64,000 nucleotides of DNA. Source: Bugulina stolonifera (taxonomy: Eukaryota; Bryozoa; Gymnolaemata; Cheilostomatida; Bugulidae). Below, in pieces: positions 35,849-48,535 of the stretch. The stretch covers positions 8,534,723 through 8,598,722 of the forward strand of contig OW285197.1 of NCBI GenBank assembly GCA_935421135.1, read 5' to 3'. The translations under genes and the position numbers were made by a program. A model generated the notes under the pieces. It was not told the DNA's origin. It searched no databases and was given only the letters and a program-made list of their open reading frames with translations. Position 1 is the stretch's first letter. The number at the start of each line of letters is the position of its first letter.

Positions 35849-37826
35849 TATTACTGTGGCCACTGTATGATACTTACAGCTGTAATTTTTGTTACATAGA
35901 CACTTTCATATGCGTGCTTCAGTTTCATTACTCATTCAAGCCTGTATGGTCAGAGGTCACTGAAAACACCTCTCGGAGCTAGTTTGACCCAAATTCACTG
36001 AAAATCGACCAAATAGACACTGCTGGATTTGATGAAAAGAAGGTTGATATATAATAACTAAGGATTTGAGGTGCTCAACACAAGGATAAATGAATTTTGG
36101 AGAGAAAAAAACACTCTCCAAAATATCTCGAGTGAAAATCAAGTTGTCGTTATAGGGAACGGTAAATTTGGCGAGGTGATGCTAGCAAGTACATTAAACA
36201 TTATTACCCTTGAAAACAAGTGAGCACCTGTAACATAATTTCAACTTGCTAGGTACAACAAACTAAGTCTCACAAAACCATATTCATATTTTTGATTACT
36301 CTGTTGATTAAAAGTTAACGCATGTCGCACCACTTACCTTAGTTGTGGTCATTTATATAGGACCAAAAAGATATTTTTGGAGCTAATTAGCAAACACCAG
36401 TTTAATTGTCAGCTACATATAAATATATATAAAAATGGTCAAAAGTTATTATTCGTGGGCTGTGGCTATAGTTATGCATGTACATGTATATATTTGATTA
36501 GAATCTGATAACTAATGGTGACCCCAAAATTTGTCTTGAGTTAGTTTAAATAACCTTTAACCCCTCAGCCTCACCCACTGGTTAAAGAAGCCTTAGTTCC
36601 ATGGAGCATCATTTTCTCCCCCTTCGTTTTCACTAAACAATACTTGGTATAAGTTATACCTTGAAATACTGCTTAGCTCAGAACTGGTTGGCAGAGAAAA
36701 GCCAAAGACAGAGACGGTTGGAGACAGTTGATCAGACCAAAGTGAAGATAGTCATTGTCGAACCGACAGACTGCTATGATGATGACTGCTTAGCTTAGCT
36801 ATCCTACCTCATTTAACAAACATGTGAATGGACGAGTCATGGTAAAGTTACCAAAACTGCATGTTTGCGCTATTAAAAAAAATTTCACCCCTTTTTCTTT
36901 ACAAAGTAGGTTGTATAACCAGGCCAAGTCCCAAATTGTACCTCAAATTAAGTCTTGACTGACCTCTATGGCCATAGCCAATTAACTGCATGGCGATGTA
37001 GTCACTATGTTACAGCGAATGTATGTAGAATTTAAATCTGAGAATTCAGCCTTTTAGACCCAAAAAGACAAAATTTTTATTGCAGAAATGGAATCTACAG
37101 GTTTGAGTTGTATATATAGCAACATTTTCACCATTAATTTTCCCTACTAAGTTTAGTAGGTTTGGGCTTGAATAACACCCCAAAACGCCAACTTGGACGA
37201 CAGCCATGTTGAATTTGAGCCGCTGTCACCATACAGTTTATTTTGGAGAGTGTTTTTTGTTCCCAAAAATTCATTTATCCTTGTGTTGAGCACCTCTAAT
37301 CCTTAGTTATTGTAGATCAACCTTCTTTTCATCAAATCCAGCAGTGTCTATTTGGTCGATTTTCAGTGAATTTGGGTCAAACTAGCTCCGAGAGGTGTTT
37401 TTGGTGACCTCTGACCCTCAATATGTTGATCATACAGGCTTGAATAAGTATTGAAACTGAAGCACGTATATAAAAGTATCTATGTAACAAAATTACAGCT
37501 CTGAGTATCATACAGTGACCACAGTAATAATTAGAACGTTCAGAAATTTCAAAAAATTTCATTTGGAGTTGTCCCCACCACATTTTTCCACTTTTCAACG
37601 AGCTGCTGCCGAAACCACAGGGATCAAATAAAAAAAAATTGCTGGTTTCCCACTAATTCAAAGGTGCTCTTTCTACCTGCAAATTTTCAAAACAATCTGA
37701 GTCGGGCCAGCACGCAAATTTGATCAGTCCCCATGGAATGGCCATATATAGACGTGATCATAATCTACAGCACAATATAGCATATTATATAGATATGATA
37801 TATTATACGCTTATTTACATTAACAG

Positions 37827-38062
37827 CAAAGAATGACAGACTGGCTAATGTAAGAGTAACTGTTGGTGAAAGTGATGCTAACTTTAATGATCCTCCAGAA
37901 GATGAGATCTGTAACTATCTTCCTGGACAACCACCAGCAGATCAGTTTCTGGTTACTTGTCGTACGAGAATGTATGGTAGATATGTGAGGGTAACAGCTG
38001 TTGAGACTAATAAACAGCTAAACATCTATGAGATGGAGATCCATGAATGCCTGATTTTATAA
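37827..38062 (+). pseudogene. Orphan lectin-like exon 5 (third copy)
   Basis: Identical or near-identical to 26,516-26,751, encoding the C-terminal half of the discoidin/F-type-lectin-like domain (RLANVRVTVGES to the stop). No exons 1-4 precede it, so it is a duplication remnant. Confidence 0.85.
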
Positions 38063-39831
38063 ATTGAAAGAATGAATTTACGTGACAGGGTCATTTCTTA
38101 CAAGCTGTTCACAACTAGGAAGAAATACCATCTAAAAAGCAGTACAACTTGTTTTCTCAACTTATATTATTCTAATCACACCTTGTGCTATATGCATGCA
38201 CCCAGTACTTGGTTTGCAACAAACTAACTAGTATGAACACATTGGCTAACTACTACACTTATAAATACATTTAGCTGTGGTGCGGGTAGCTTGATCTCCA
38301 TATTATGTCAAGATACGAGAAAAGGCTGACTGATACTTTGCAGCAATATACATGCTAAACAGTCTCTCTCTCTCTCCCTCGCCGCCATCATAGTACATGT
38401 ATATGCCACTATCAATGGCATGTGTCCTACAGATCATCACTCAGATTGCTTGTTTATATCTTACTATTTCCATGGTACAATTTAAATCTTTCTCCAAAAC
38501 TTTTTAGTAAATCATTAGTGCCTTATTACAATCGCAAATAAGATTTGACTTCCCTTTTTTTATGATGGTACAGTACCAGTACAAATGCAGTAATTGGTTA
38601 GTTTACATGTATTTTAATTTTCAACAAATGAGCATTTAATTTATATATTGTTTTATGACATTGTCCCTAAAATTGACAAGAATATTATATATTAGATTAT
38701 TGTTTTCCAGCTGTATTATGTTATTGATGGTGGTATGCTCATTGTGTATTAGTGTTGTGGATTAAATAATATGTTTGTGTGCAATAACTTTATTGAAGAA
38801 TGTAATATGAATTCATACGACATGGTTTGCGCTGCTATTACATTGGAACAGTGCATTGTTGTTGTTTTAAACACCTGAGCACCTGAACATCCTGTATTAT
38901 TGTCAATAAAGTTGCATTAAAAAATCTTTAAAGAAACATTTTTCCGGTTAAAAGAATTTAGAGTTGTGCTCTCTTGACTACGCTGGATCACATGACACTG
39001 TTTGTTTATTCATACACAATTTCAAAATAAAGATGTACCAACAGGCTTGCCAAGTTTGACTAATGAAAGTCAGGGAGATTCAGTATTTGGGTGGAAAGTG
39101 TCCATTTTGGGTGGGGTACCAAAACTTGAGTTGAAAATCAGGGAGTCTTCTGTGGAATTAGGGAGACTTGGTAAGCCTGCGTACCAAGTTACATCATAAC
39201 TTATCCGGAACTTTCCAGAATTTTAGCTGTTTTGCAACAAGGTTGCCAAAAACGAAACATCATTTTAGAAAATCAGAGTATATTGACCAAATTGATACAT
39301 TTGGAAGGTTTAGAACTCTTTTATTTACATCAGCATCTTGCTTGTGCATGGACATGTAGTTTTGCCGAGAGACACATAGCTGTTGCTCGTAGCAACTGTA
39401 GTTTTTGTTCACTAGTTACGTCCAGTCTACAAGTTCAACTACAATTCTTAGCAGCATACATGTAAACAGTGATTATATCCTTTTGTAGATCCCTAACTAA
39501 ATAAGTATTGGCTCCATGAGAGGTCACTTGTTCTTTGACGGCCAGCGGAGCCCAATTCTAGAGCAAATAACAAACTAACCCATAAATTGGTCTTTTCAAT
39601 ATCAAGTGTCATGGAACGCTGTTGTGATTGGTTATAGTATTAGACACAATAAATCCAATTTTATAATTTTTGTTAGGAATCAGCTTTGGTTATTGAATAG
39701 ATGTTGATCAAGGTCACTGGTGGACTGGTACTACGCATTGCCTACAGAGCCACCACAAATGAACAACGGAGTGGTTCTACCGAAGCTGGAGGCCTCTAGT
39801 GTACCCGAGCCTTTATAGAATGAGAAGATCA

Positions 39832-41290
39832 CTCTACACTGCTCCATGAAGAGAAAATAACTCTACATTACTGTATTGAGAGAAGATAACTCTACACTAC
39901 TTGTGCCAGTATGAGGTGTTGGGTTGACTGGGTATCATTACGTTATGTGCATGTTATTCCTTTTATTACATGTATGTATTCGTAACCTAAGTAAACAACA
40001 AAAAAACGTACACGTGTCATAATACAAAAAAATGATTCACCAAAAACAATGCTGAACTATATACAAAAAAACACAGAAATAATACAAAACCGTACTTACA
40101 GATTTTAACCCTTTTATCTGCCTCACTTCTATTAACATTTTAGCCTTTTGCCTAGTGAGGAACTGGCACCCAGTGCTATCTGTATATAAGTATTATGCCT
40201 GGTGAAGCTATAATCTAAAAGCTACATGTACTGAATGCCTATACTTAGTAAAGATAATATATCTAAAAGCTACTTGTAATACTTCCCAGTGCTCTACACT
40301 TTACTGTATAGAGAAAAGATAACTCTACACCACTGTGTAGAGAGAAGATAACTCCACATAACTGTATGGATAGAAGATAACTCTACAGTTTTGTATAGAG
40401 AGAACACAACTCTACACTACTGTATAGAGAGAAGATAACTCTACACTACTGTATAGAGAGAAGACAACTCCACATAACTGTATGGAAAGAAGATAACTCT
40501 ACTGTTTTGTATAGAGAGAGCGCAACTCTACACTACTGTATAGAGAGAATATAACTCTATACTACTGTACAGAGAGAATATAACTCTACAGTCCTGTATA
40601 GAGAGAAAACAACTCTACACTACTGTGTAGAGAGAAGATAACTTTAAACTACTGTATAGAGAGAAGACAACTTTACACTACTGTATAGAGAGAAGATAAC
40701 TCTACACTACTGTATAGAGAGAAGACAACTCCACATAACTGTATGGAAAAAAGATAACTCTACAGTTTTGTATAGAGAGAACGCAACTCTACACTACTGT
40801 ATAGAGAGAATATAAATCTATACTACTGTACAGAGAGAATATAACTCTACAGTCCTGTATAGAGAGAAGACAACTCTACACTACTGTGTAGAGAGAAGAT
40901 AACTCTAAACCACTACCGCATAGAGAGAATATAACTCTACACTACTGTATAGAGAGAAGATAACTCTAAACTACTGTATAGAGAAAAGATAACTCTACAC
41001 TACTGTATAGAGAGAATATAACTCTACACTACTGTGTAGAGAGAAGATAACTCTAAACTACTGCATCGAGAGAAGATAACTCTACACTACTGTATAGAGA
41101 GAAGTCGACTCTACACTGCTGTATGAAGAGGAGACAACTCTACGCTATTGTATAAATAACTCCACACGGCTATATGGAGAGAAAATAACTCCACACCAAT
41201 GTACAGAGAAAAGATAACTCTGCAGTGCTGTCTAGAGAGAGGATAACTCTACAATTATACTGCATAGAGAGAGGATAACTCTGTAGTTCT
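39832..41290. repeat. 29-bp minisatellite, locus 4
   Basis: Paralogue of locus 3, with one block shortened near 40,915 (about one unit lost) and scattered single-base changes. Confidence 0.92.
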
Positions 41291-42000
41291 GTATGTGCTT
41301 TGGTGTTTCATGGAACTTCTAGTCATACTCACCGTGCAATTATTTCTAATAGCATTCTAACTTCTGTAAATCAGGTAGATATTCTAGACCATCACTGATA
41401 TCACTTTATCTGGATGTGTCCACACCGAATGATTGCACTTCTAGACAAAAATTACATGTTGGGTTCGACTGGGTTGCTGAGGCTCAGCAGTGCAAGATGC
41501 AGTTCGGAGTACAGGGAGCAAACCAGAAGCGACTGATCAAGCAGAAGTTTAGGGTCAACAAGTCTAGTCGACAGTGTGAACACGCGGCTGTGAGACGAAG
41601 ACCACCAGGGGTCCCATCAAGGCCAGAGTCCCACAAGGTCTGGGGTTGTGAGTACTACTCATATAGCTAGACTGGAACTAGCAGGAGTGAGACCTACAAC
41701 TGTGGAGAAGAGTTGAACTGTCGGGTCCTAGTACTAATCATGAAAGTGTACTTGAGAAGTTTCAAGGCCACGGAGGTGTGCCTATTACTCTACTGTTAGT
41801 AGTAAACAAAAAGATGTACAAGAAAAAAACATGAAACACAAGGAGATTAACCTTAATACCTGACAAGTCATGGCAACAAACAGAGTTGCATGGAAAGCTG
41901 CAATATACCCCAAGCCTTGACTATAAAACAGTCCTAGTTGACTGACTGCAAGAGAGATAGTAGTCAACAGTAAGAGACTCAATAACAGCATACGCCTACA

Positions 42001-42006
42001 GACAAC
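42001..42006. repeat. Predicted target site duplication of E2, left copy
   Basis: GACAAC precedes the E2 terminus. The uninterrupted paralogue at 30,725-30,730 shows the same bases running on into AGAGCAATAATGG. The right copy lies beyond the window. Confidence 0.65.
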
Positions 42007-42224
42007 AGTAGTATAGTCAGTGCACTTCTAGACAGACACGCACTCATTGACCCCTGTTTTCAACCAATCACAAGCCGGTATTTCCGATTTCAACCAATCA
42101 CAGAAGAGCACAAAAATTTTGCACACGACCTTGCCAAGGTCACCCCAAAATCCCCCCTTCTGATTGGTCGAAAAAACATTTGCACACTTGACCCCGAACC
42201 CGGCCACGACCCCTTCCCTTCCTC

Positions 42225-42374
42225 CTTCCCACCCTCCTCCCCTCCCCCCCCCCCACCTCCCACTCCTCCCTCCTCCCCGCCACCGCCCTCGTCCCGTCCG
42301 CACCACCGCCGTCGCCGCCGCCGCCACCGCCGCCCTCACCACCGCCGCCGCCGCCACCACCACCGCCCTCACCA

Positions 42375-42405
<31 letters not shown>

Positions 42406-42545
42406 CGCCACCACCACCACCGCCGCCACCGCCACCACCGCCACCGCCGCCGCCGCCGCCACCACCACCACCACCACCGCCGCCGCCGCCACCATCACCG
42501 TCATCACCGCCACCCCTCCTCCACCGCCGCCCACCCTCCCCCCGC
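42225..42545. repeat. CCN trinucleotide tract in the E2 TIR
   Basis: Long CCG/CCA triplet run within a C-rich stretch. It gives open frames of poly-Gly, Val/Ala or Thr/Ala on both strands; these are compositional, not genes. Confidence 0.9.
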
Positions 42546-43147
42546 AACCCCCACTCACCCGAACGACCAATCGTTTGAGGCGGTCAAGCCGCGTCCGCCC
42601 ACGTTGCGTGCGGCGCCGACCGTACACGTGGAGGCGACGCCGGTGCCCCGTATCCACCGGGCCAAGCGACTAGGCAGCGGCCCGCCGCTTCTCCCGAGCC
42701 CTCCACTCGAAAAGCTTGTGATCTAAACGAGCGAATTCGGCTGCGCTTCTTCGCCTATAACTCTCATTAGCGATAAGAAGAAGTACTACGGAAGGCTTGG
42801 TTTCAGCGATAAGAAGAAGTACTACGGAAGGCTTGGTTTATGATGTGCATTGCATTGTTAATAAAGAAATGTGTAAAGTCTCGGCTATAAATATACTGAT
42901 GGGAAGAAGGGTTGTTTCTATAATATACATTGTATTGACAACAAAGAACCGTGTGCATGTGTTAAGTCAGCATATATATATATAATGCATTAAATAAACT
43001 TTTCACAATGGTGACAATAGAATGAATAAAAGATTGTGTACACGTGTTAAAACACAATTGAAAGAATAAAAGACACATATTTAAAAGAGTATGTCATATC
43101 TGTTATTAGCAAGGAAGTCTGTGTGCATGTGTTAAGACAGTGTATAT

Positions 43148-43954
43148 TGTGATGGTACAGGACATTTGTATACGACTCCAACTCCCGGACGAAGCTCCAC
43201 CGCACCCTAAGTGCCTAGTAGTTGTTACAGCACTACTCACCTGACACTAACATTCTCACAATTAGTGCTCGTATACTTACCCTTAACTGCATTGCATGTT
43301 CAAAGTACTTAATTACCGTCTATATACATGTCTCCATGTGTTTATGCTCATTCCTTATTCATGTATCTTACTATATGTTGTTGTACATAGTCACATGAAT
43401 GTTACTAAGTCTTTTTTATGCCTTTTATACCCATGTACAGAGGCCCGACCTCTCAGAATCCATTGATATTCATTTTGTACATGAATTGGACCATTATAAG
43501 CAACTTTTGTAGAACCCGACCTATTTTGGGTCGGCCGTCGGGCTTCCGGCGGCCATCTTGTTGCGCAACTTCCGGACGACCACACGTCGTCTTTTCCCGA
43601 CGTCATGTCGGCCGGAAGTCCTTATACTATATAAAGGGCACTGTTTTACTGTTCATTGTCTCAGTCTACACTTGGCTTTCAATAAAGACACATCTATACT
43701 TGATACAGGGACTTTCTCTTCCTTTTACTAGGTCATTCGCTCTGCGAACCGCCTACTAGGTTGAATTACTCTCTTTCATTGTATAGTCTGAAGGTCGGAC
43801 TTGAGATCAGATGGGTCGTCTTTGGTAGTATTTGGGCTACTGAGACCGCTCGATCTTTCATGTAATGCGAAGTCCTATTACCACTCATAGGCACTTCATT
43901 TCTGGGTCGATAGTCGTCCAAGGACGACCGCACCAAAACACAGAAACCATTACA
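43148..43954 (+). mobile_element. Solo LTR, 807 bp, inside the E2 TIR
   Basis: Starts TGTGATGG, ends CATTACA, flanked by a 4-bp duplication (ATAT at 43,144-43,147 and 43,955-43,958). The uninterrupted right TIR shows the pre-insertion sequence GTGTATATTATAC. Almost identical to the LTRs at 47,710 and 52,569. Confidence 0.95.
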
Positions 43955-44352
43955 ATATTATACATTAGATAAACTTTTCACAATAGTAGCAATAGAATAA
44001 ATAGAGATTGTGTACACATGTTGAAATATCATTATAATATGATTTAAACACAATTGAAAGAATAAAAGACACATATGTAAAGGAGTATGTCATAGCTATT
44101 ATAGCAAGAGACAGCTGTGTGCATGTGTTAAGTCAGCACATATAATACATTAAACAAACTTTTTACAAAAGTAGCAATAGAATGTATAAAAGGATGTGTA
44201 TAAGTGTTAGAATACCATTATATAATAATTTAAAAAATAATTTAAAAAAATCCTCACTGATTTGATATCACATAAAAGTAAATGCAGAGGGAATGAGACA
44301 CTACAGAGAGAGAGAGTGGGAGAAAGAGAGTGGGAGAAAAAAGAAAAGATGA

Positions 44353-46906
44353 TTAGAGCTTTTCTTCACTGACTCGAAGGTAAGCTTCAGCTTGTGCTAT
44401 TACCTCTCTGTGATACCCATTCTTCTTGAGATGAAAAATGGCAGAGCGGTAATACTCAACTGCTCCAGAGAAAAAAGATGGGGGGAGTCTGCTTCGATCA
44501 ACTAGTTCACTGACAGTCTCCTCTTCTATGGGGGTAATAGTGGTGGGGGTATTAAGATTGAGTTCAGACGAACAAGAAGGAGATTGCGAGCTAAGTAGCT
44601 CTCTTCCAAAAGAAAGAGAGGGTGAAGCTAAAGAAAAGGAAGAAGTGGTAGTAGTAGAAGTAGTAATAAAAGTAGGTATTGAAAGACTAGTAATTGTATT
44701 ATTAGACCTTCCAAGAGAAAAAGAGGGTGAATCTAAGAAAAAGAGTGGAGCAGGTGAAGAGGTGGGAGTAGAAGTAGGTATCGAAACAGTGGTAACTGTA
44801 TCATCAAATCTTTCAGGAGAATGAGAGGGTGAATGTGAAGAAAAGAGTGGGGGAAAAGAAGCAGTAGAAGGAGTGGTAGTAATGGTAGTAGTAATAGTAG
44901 TAGTTGTAAGAGAAGAAGTAGAGGTGGTAATGTCTCCATTAGTAAGAGAGTTACTGATGGAAGAAGCATCTGAATCAAAATGATGGTGAGAAGGGAGAGG
45001 AAATTGTGAAGAGCACACCCCAGACTTTACAGATCTTTCAGGAGAATGAGAGGGTGAATGTGAAGAAAAGAGTGGAGGAAAAGAAGTAGTAGAAGGAGTA
45101 GTAGTAATAGTAGTAGTTGTAAGAGAAGAAGTAGAGATGGAAATGTCTCCATTAGTAAGAGAGTTACTGATGGAAGAAGCATCTGAATCAAAATGACGGT
45201 GAGAAGGGAGAGGAAATTGTGAAGAGCACACCCCAGACTTTAAAGAGAATGGAGTAGTAGACATCCCCTTAAAGAAGGGAGGGTATACTACCCCACCAAC
45301 AGTTGTTGGAGTGTATGCGGGGATGAGTATTTTGGAAGGTGGAGAGTGACCAGTGACCCTTTGCAAAAAGGATATGGTCTTTTTTAGTGAATAGATATCT
45401 GTTAGAAAGCGTGTGTTGAATGAGATGTGTCGGTGACAGGGCTTTCCATCAATATGATGATTAGATGGAAAGTTGTAGTGTCTATTCATCCCCTCATCAT
45501 CTACTGTTATGTGATAGCAAAAACAGATTCGGAGCAAAAAATGCTGTTGAATGTGGACACCTCGTCGGTGCCCAACATTCTTATTGCATAAAAAACAGGG
45601 GTCATCCGATTCAAATGGCTTTGTTAGTGACATCTCCAGTCTTCTTTTTGTCTCATCACTAACAAAGACATAGAATCTTAGACCCCCCTTACATATCGAC
45701 TTTGCTCTGAGTCCTAAAAAAGAAAGAAAATAACAAGAATAAGTGAGAGAGAACATATGACTTACTTGTAAATCAGAAAAAAAAAGATTCTAAATCTACA
45801 AATAGATACTAAATCATTCTTACCTATCTCGAAGCCATCTACTCCCCCACATTGTTCAAATAAAGCAATCTCTTCTTCCCCTAGTTCTGTTTCTTTTTCA
45901 TTCTATAATGTAAATAAAATGTGCAGTGACTAATTAACAAACTACATTAACATAGCTATTTGTAATATATGGTTTTTGAAGAATTTGATGAAAAAACTGG
46001 CACTCTAAGTACTAAGCAAGTCTACTAAAGCCTGTCTATTTACTCACATAAAGAGAAATACATCATCAACATAAGAAAACCAGTTGTAATTTATGTTATA
46101 TTTTTTCACATAAGAAAAGAAAAAAAAAAGTGTCTTATTGATAAAAATAATACATAAGAAAGAAAGTGCAATACTTATAATAAAAATATCACTAATCTTT
46201 AACATCTTAGACATGGTAAGAGACTTATAGAATTAGAGAAAATCATACTATGACTAATTAACATCTGGTTTTAAAAAGGAAGTAGTCTCTTTTGACATTC
46301 TAGACATGGTAAGAGGCTTATAGTATAAAAAAGTACATCATCATTATGTGTAACTAACATGTACTTCTGCAGAAATGTCAGTAATCTCCTTTGACATCTT
46401 AGAAACCCAACACCATAGTGGATTGAAGGTGTAATGCATGTGTGAACAAATAAGATAATAGACTAACCATTTCTGGAGATGGGATTCTTTTCCTCGAGAT
46501 TCGTCTTCTGTCTTCCGAGTCGTACGTAATCATATACTTCGTACCTTTTTTTGATGTTTTAATTTTTCTTATATATTTCTTTCTTTGATATTTAGATGTA
46601 GAAGCCTGTAAGTATATGTAGAGTAATAAACATATACCAAAGCATAAGTCAAGTAAACGGAACTACTAATGCAACATAGTTACTAAACAAAGAAAATAAG
46701 AATGAATAAAAATATATAGGAAACATGAGCATAGTGGTAGTGTACAAGTCAAGTATACAAAAATACTAATTCCTATAGTTATTGAGCAAGAGAATAAGAA
46801 TACTGATAACAACTACTTTTAGAATGAATAGCATAGGCAAGTTAAATAACAAGTAATAATATATACTAAAGCCTTAACTGTGTGGATAAAACCACCAACT
46901 CACCAT
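44353..46906 (-). CDS. E2 Ser/Thr/Pro-rich protein with Cys/His region, unknown function
   Basis: Coding exons 46,906-46,904 (ATG, donor GTGAGT), 46,605-46,468, 45,902-45,824 and 45,713-44,353. All junctions are canonical and in phase, giving 526 residues. Residues 1-47 are strongly basic (KYQRKKYIRKIKTSKK), then an acidic stretch and a Cys/His segment (CFLCNKNVGHRRGVH, RICFCYH) that may bind zinc. The middle is Ser/Thr/Pro-rich and holds a 71-residue direct duplication (SGVCSSQFPLPSH seen twice, 213 bp apart). The C terminus is helical-looking (FSGAVEYYRSAIFHLKKNGYH). An upstream leader exon probably lies at 53,725-53,840, which puts the LTR retrotransposon in the first intron. No family recognised. 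Confidence 0.75.
45714..46903 (-). other. Introns of the E2 minus-strand gene
   Basis: AT-rich introns between its exons. The largest (45,903-46,467) contains degenerate repeats (CATTCTAGACATGGTAAGAG and CATCTTAGACATGGTAAGAG). No other gene seen. Confidence 0.5.
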
Positions 46907-46911
46907 AGTCA
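46904..46911 (-). other. 8-nt microexon candidate with second start codon
   Basis: TGACTATG between a good acceptor (TTTCTATTCCCCAG) and the donor GTGAGT. Joined after the leader exon at 53,725 (which also ends ATG|GTGAGT) it would give ATG-TGA, a minimal upstream ORF, then a second ATG. Confidence 0.4.
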
Positions 46912-47054
46912 CTGGGGAATAGAAACAAGAACAGATAAACAGAACATGTGTTAGCAAGAATTAATTTTGAAGTGAATAATCAGTATAAGACAGAAAAAAA
47001 ACCAAAAATACCACCCCTTACTTTTTATGTGTTTTTCAACCAATTGAGTCTTTC

Positions 47055-47345
47055 TGATGGTAAGCTCCTCCCAAACAGAGAGATAAATTACTCTTGTGTT
47101 AGTGCAGATCTATTTATTAGAATTAATCAGTTAGTCTTTTTAGCTTCAAGTTCATCCTAAGTAGTGTAATAAATCACTTTGGTGTAGACCTATTTATTAG
47201 AATTATTCAGTTAATCTTTTTAGCAACAAGTTCATCCCAAGTAGTGTAATAAATCACTTTAGTGCAGACCTATTCATTAGAATTATCCAGTTAATCTTTT
47301 TAGCAGCAAGTCCACCCCAAGTATTGTGATAGGCCACTTTAGTAC
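47055..47345. repeat. ~82-bp tandem repeat in E2
   Basis: About three and a half copies of a unit containing CAGTTAATCTTTTTAGC and AAGTAGTGTAATAAATCACT. No gene. Confidence 0.8.
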
Positions 47346-47709
47346 AGTATAGTCTTGGATGTAGAGTATAGGCTACACTTGATAATATACTTCTTTGCTA
47401 GGATGTACAAGTATAGTCAGTACAAGTGGTAATAAACTGTTTTGATACTTATTACCCTACTAGTGGTATAACTACTCATATTGAAAATAAATCTCACCAC
47501 TTATAAAGTTTCTAAGCTATGGTCACACTAATTGTAGTATAGACAGAGCAGGTCTCTACACACATGCTTTCATGTTGAGAATCAAAACAGTTTAATATAT
47601 AAGCTTACAAAGTTTCTAAGCCCTGGACATACCAAAGGAGAATTATACCACTACTAAAATATAATTAGCCCCAATGTTAACTCAAATGAGTAAGTTCATA
47701 TTAAAATAC

Positions 47710-48516
47710 TGTGATGGTACAGGACATTTGTATACGACTTCAACTCCCGGACGAAGCTCCACCGCACCCTAAGTGCCTAGTAGTTGTTACAGCACTACTC
47801 ACCTGACACTAACATTCTCACAATTAGTGCTCGTATACTTACCCTTAACTGCATTGCATGTTCAAAGTACTTAATTACCGTCTATATACATGTCTCCATG
47901 TGTTTATGCTCATTCCTTATTCATGTATCTTACTATATGTTGTTGTACATAGTCACATGAATGTTACTAAGTCTTTTTTATGCCTTTTATACCCATGTAC
48001 AGAGGCCCGACCTCTCAGAATCCATTGATATTCATTTTGTACATGAATTGGACCATTATAAGCAACTTTTGTAGAACCCGACCTATTTTGGGTCGGCCGT
48101 CGGGCTTCCGGCGGCCATCTTGTTGCGCAACTTCCGGACGACCACACGTCGTCTTTTCCCGACGTCATGTCGGCCGGAAGTCCTTATACTATATAAAGGG
48201 CACTGTTTTACTGTTCATTGTCTCAGTCTACGCTTGGCTTTCAATAAAGACACATCTATACTTGATACAGGGACTTTCTCTTCCTTTTACTAGGTCATTC
48301 GCTCTGCGAACCGCCTACTAGGTTGAATTACTCTCTTTCATTGTATAGTCTGAAGGTCGGACTTGAGATCAGATGGGTCGTCTTTGGTAGTATTTGGGCT
48401 ACTGAGACCGCTCGATCTTTCATGTAATGCGAAGTCCTATTACCACTCATAGGCACTTCATTTCTGGGTCGATAGTCGTCCAAGGACGACCGCACCAAAT
48501 CACAGAAACCATTACA
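47710..48516 (+). repeat. 5' LTR with promoter and poly(A) signal
   Basis: TGT...ACA ends. TATA box CTATATAAAGG at 48,189-48,199 and AATAAA at 48,243-48,248, so U3, R and U5 can be placed. Contains inverted CCCGACC/GGTCGG-type motifs. The 113-codon frame here and in the other LTR copies is not a credible gene. Confidence 0.95.
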
Positions 48517-48517
48517 T

Positions 48518-48535
48518 TGGTGGCAGCGGTGGGAT
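48518..48535 (+). other. Primer binding site, tRNA-Leu type
   Basis: TGGTGGCAGCGGTGGGAT, one base after the 5' LTR, is complementary to the CCA-tailed 3' end of the animal tRNA-Leu(AAG) class (…ATCCCACCGCTGCCA-CCA). Confidence 0.7.

Larger units (their letters stand above)
35849..42006. repeat. Segmental duplication, copy B
   Basis: It begins inside the fold-back left arm (matching from 23,617) and jumps at 36,121-36,124 (shared AAAT) to the equivalent of 24,811, losing about 920 bp. It then follows copy A with few differences up to GACAAC at 42,001-42,006, where E2 is inserted. It carries a truncated fold-back element, lectin exon 5 and minisatellite locus 4. Confidence 0.95.
42007..44190 (+). 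repeat. E2 left terminal inverted repeat (interrupted)
   Basis: About 1.4 kb once the solo LTR at 43,148-43,954 is removed. Its inner part repeats a ~200-bp AT-rich module (GTGTGCATGTGTTAAGTCAG, then AGTAGCAATAGAATAAAT). The right copy has lost part of one module. Confidence 0.8.

Noticed and set aside
1545..41290. CRISPR-like array interpretation of the 29-bp repeats
   Set aside because: Units are directly contiguous with no unique spacers, and the DNA is eukaryotic.
42028..42673. Poly-Gly, Val/Ala and Thr/Ala frames up to 209 codons
   Set aside because: CCN triplet tract in the E2 TIR.
43391..43759. 71- and 113-codon frames repeated at 47,953-48,321 and 52,812-53,180
   Set aside because: Identical because the LTR is repeated; they span the TATA box and transcription start and lack domains.
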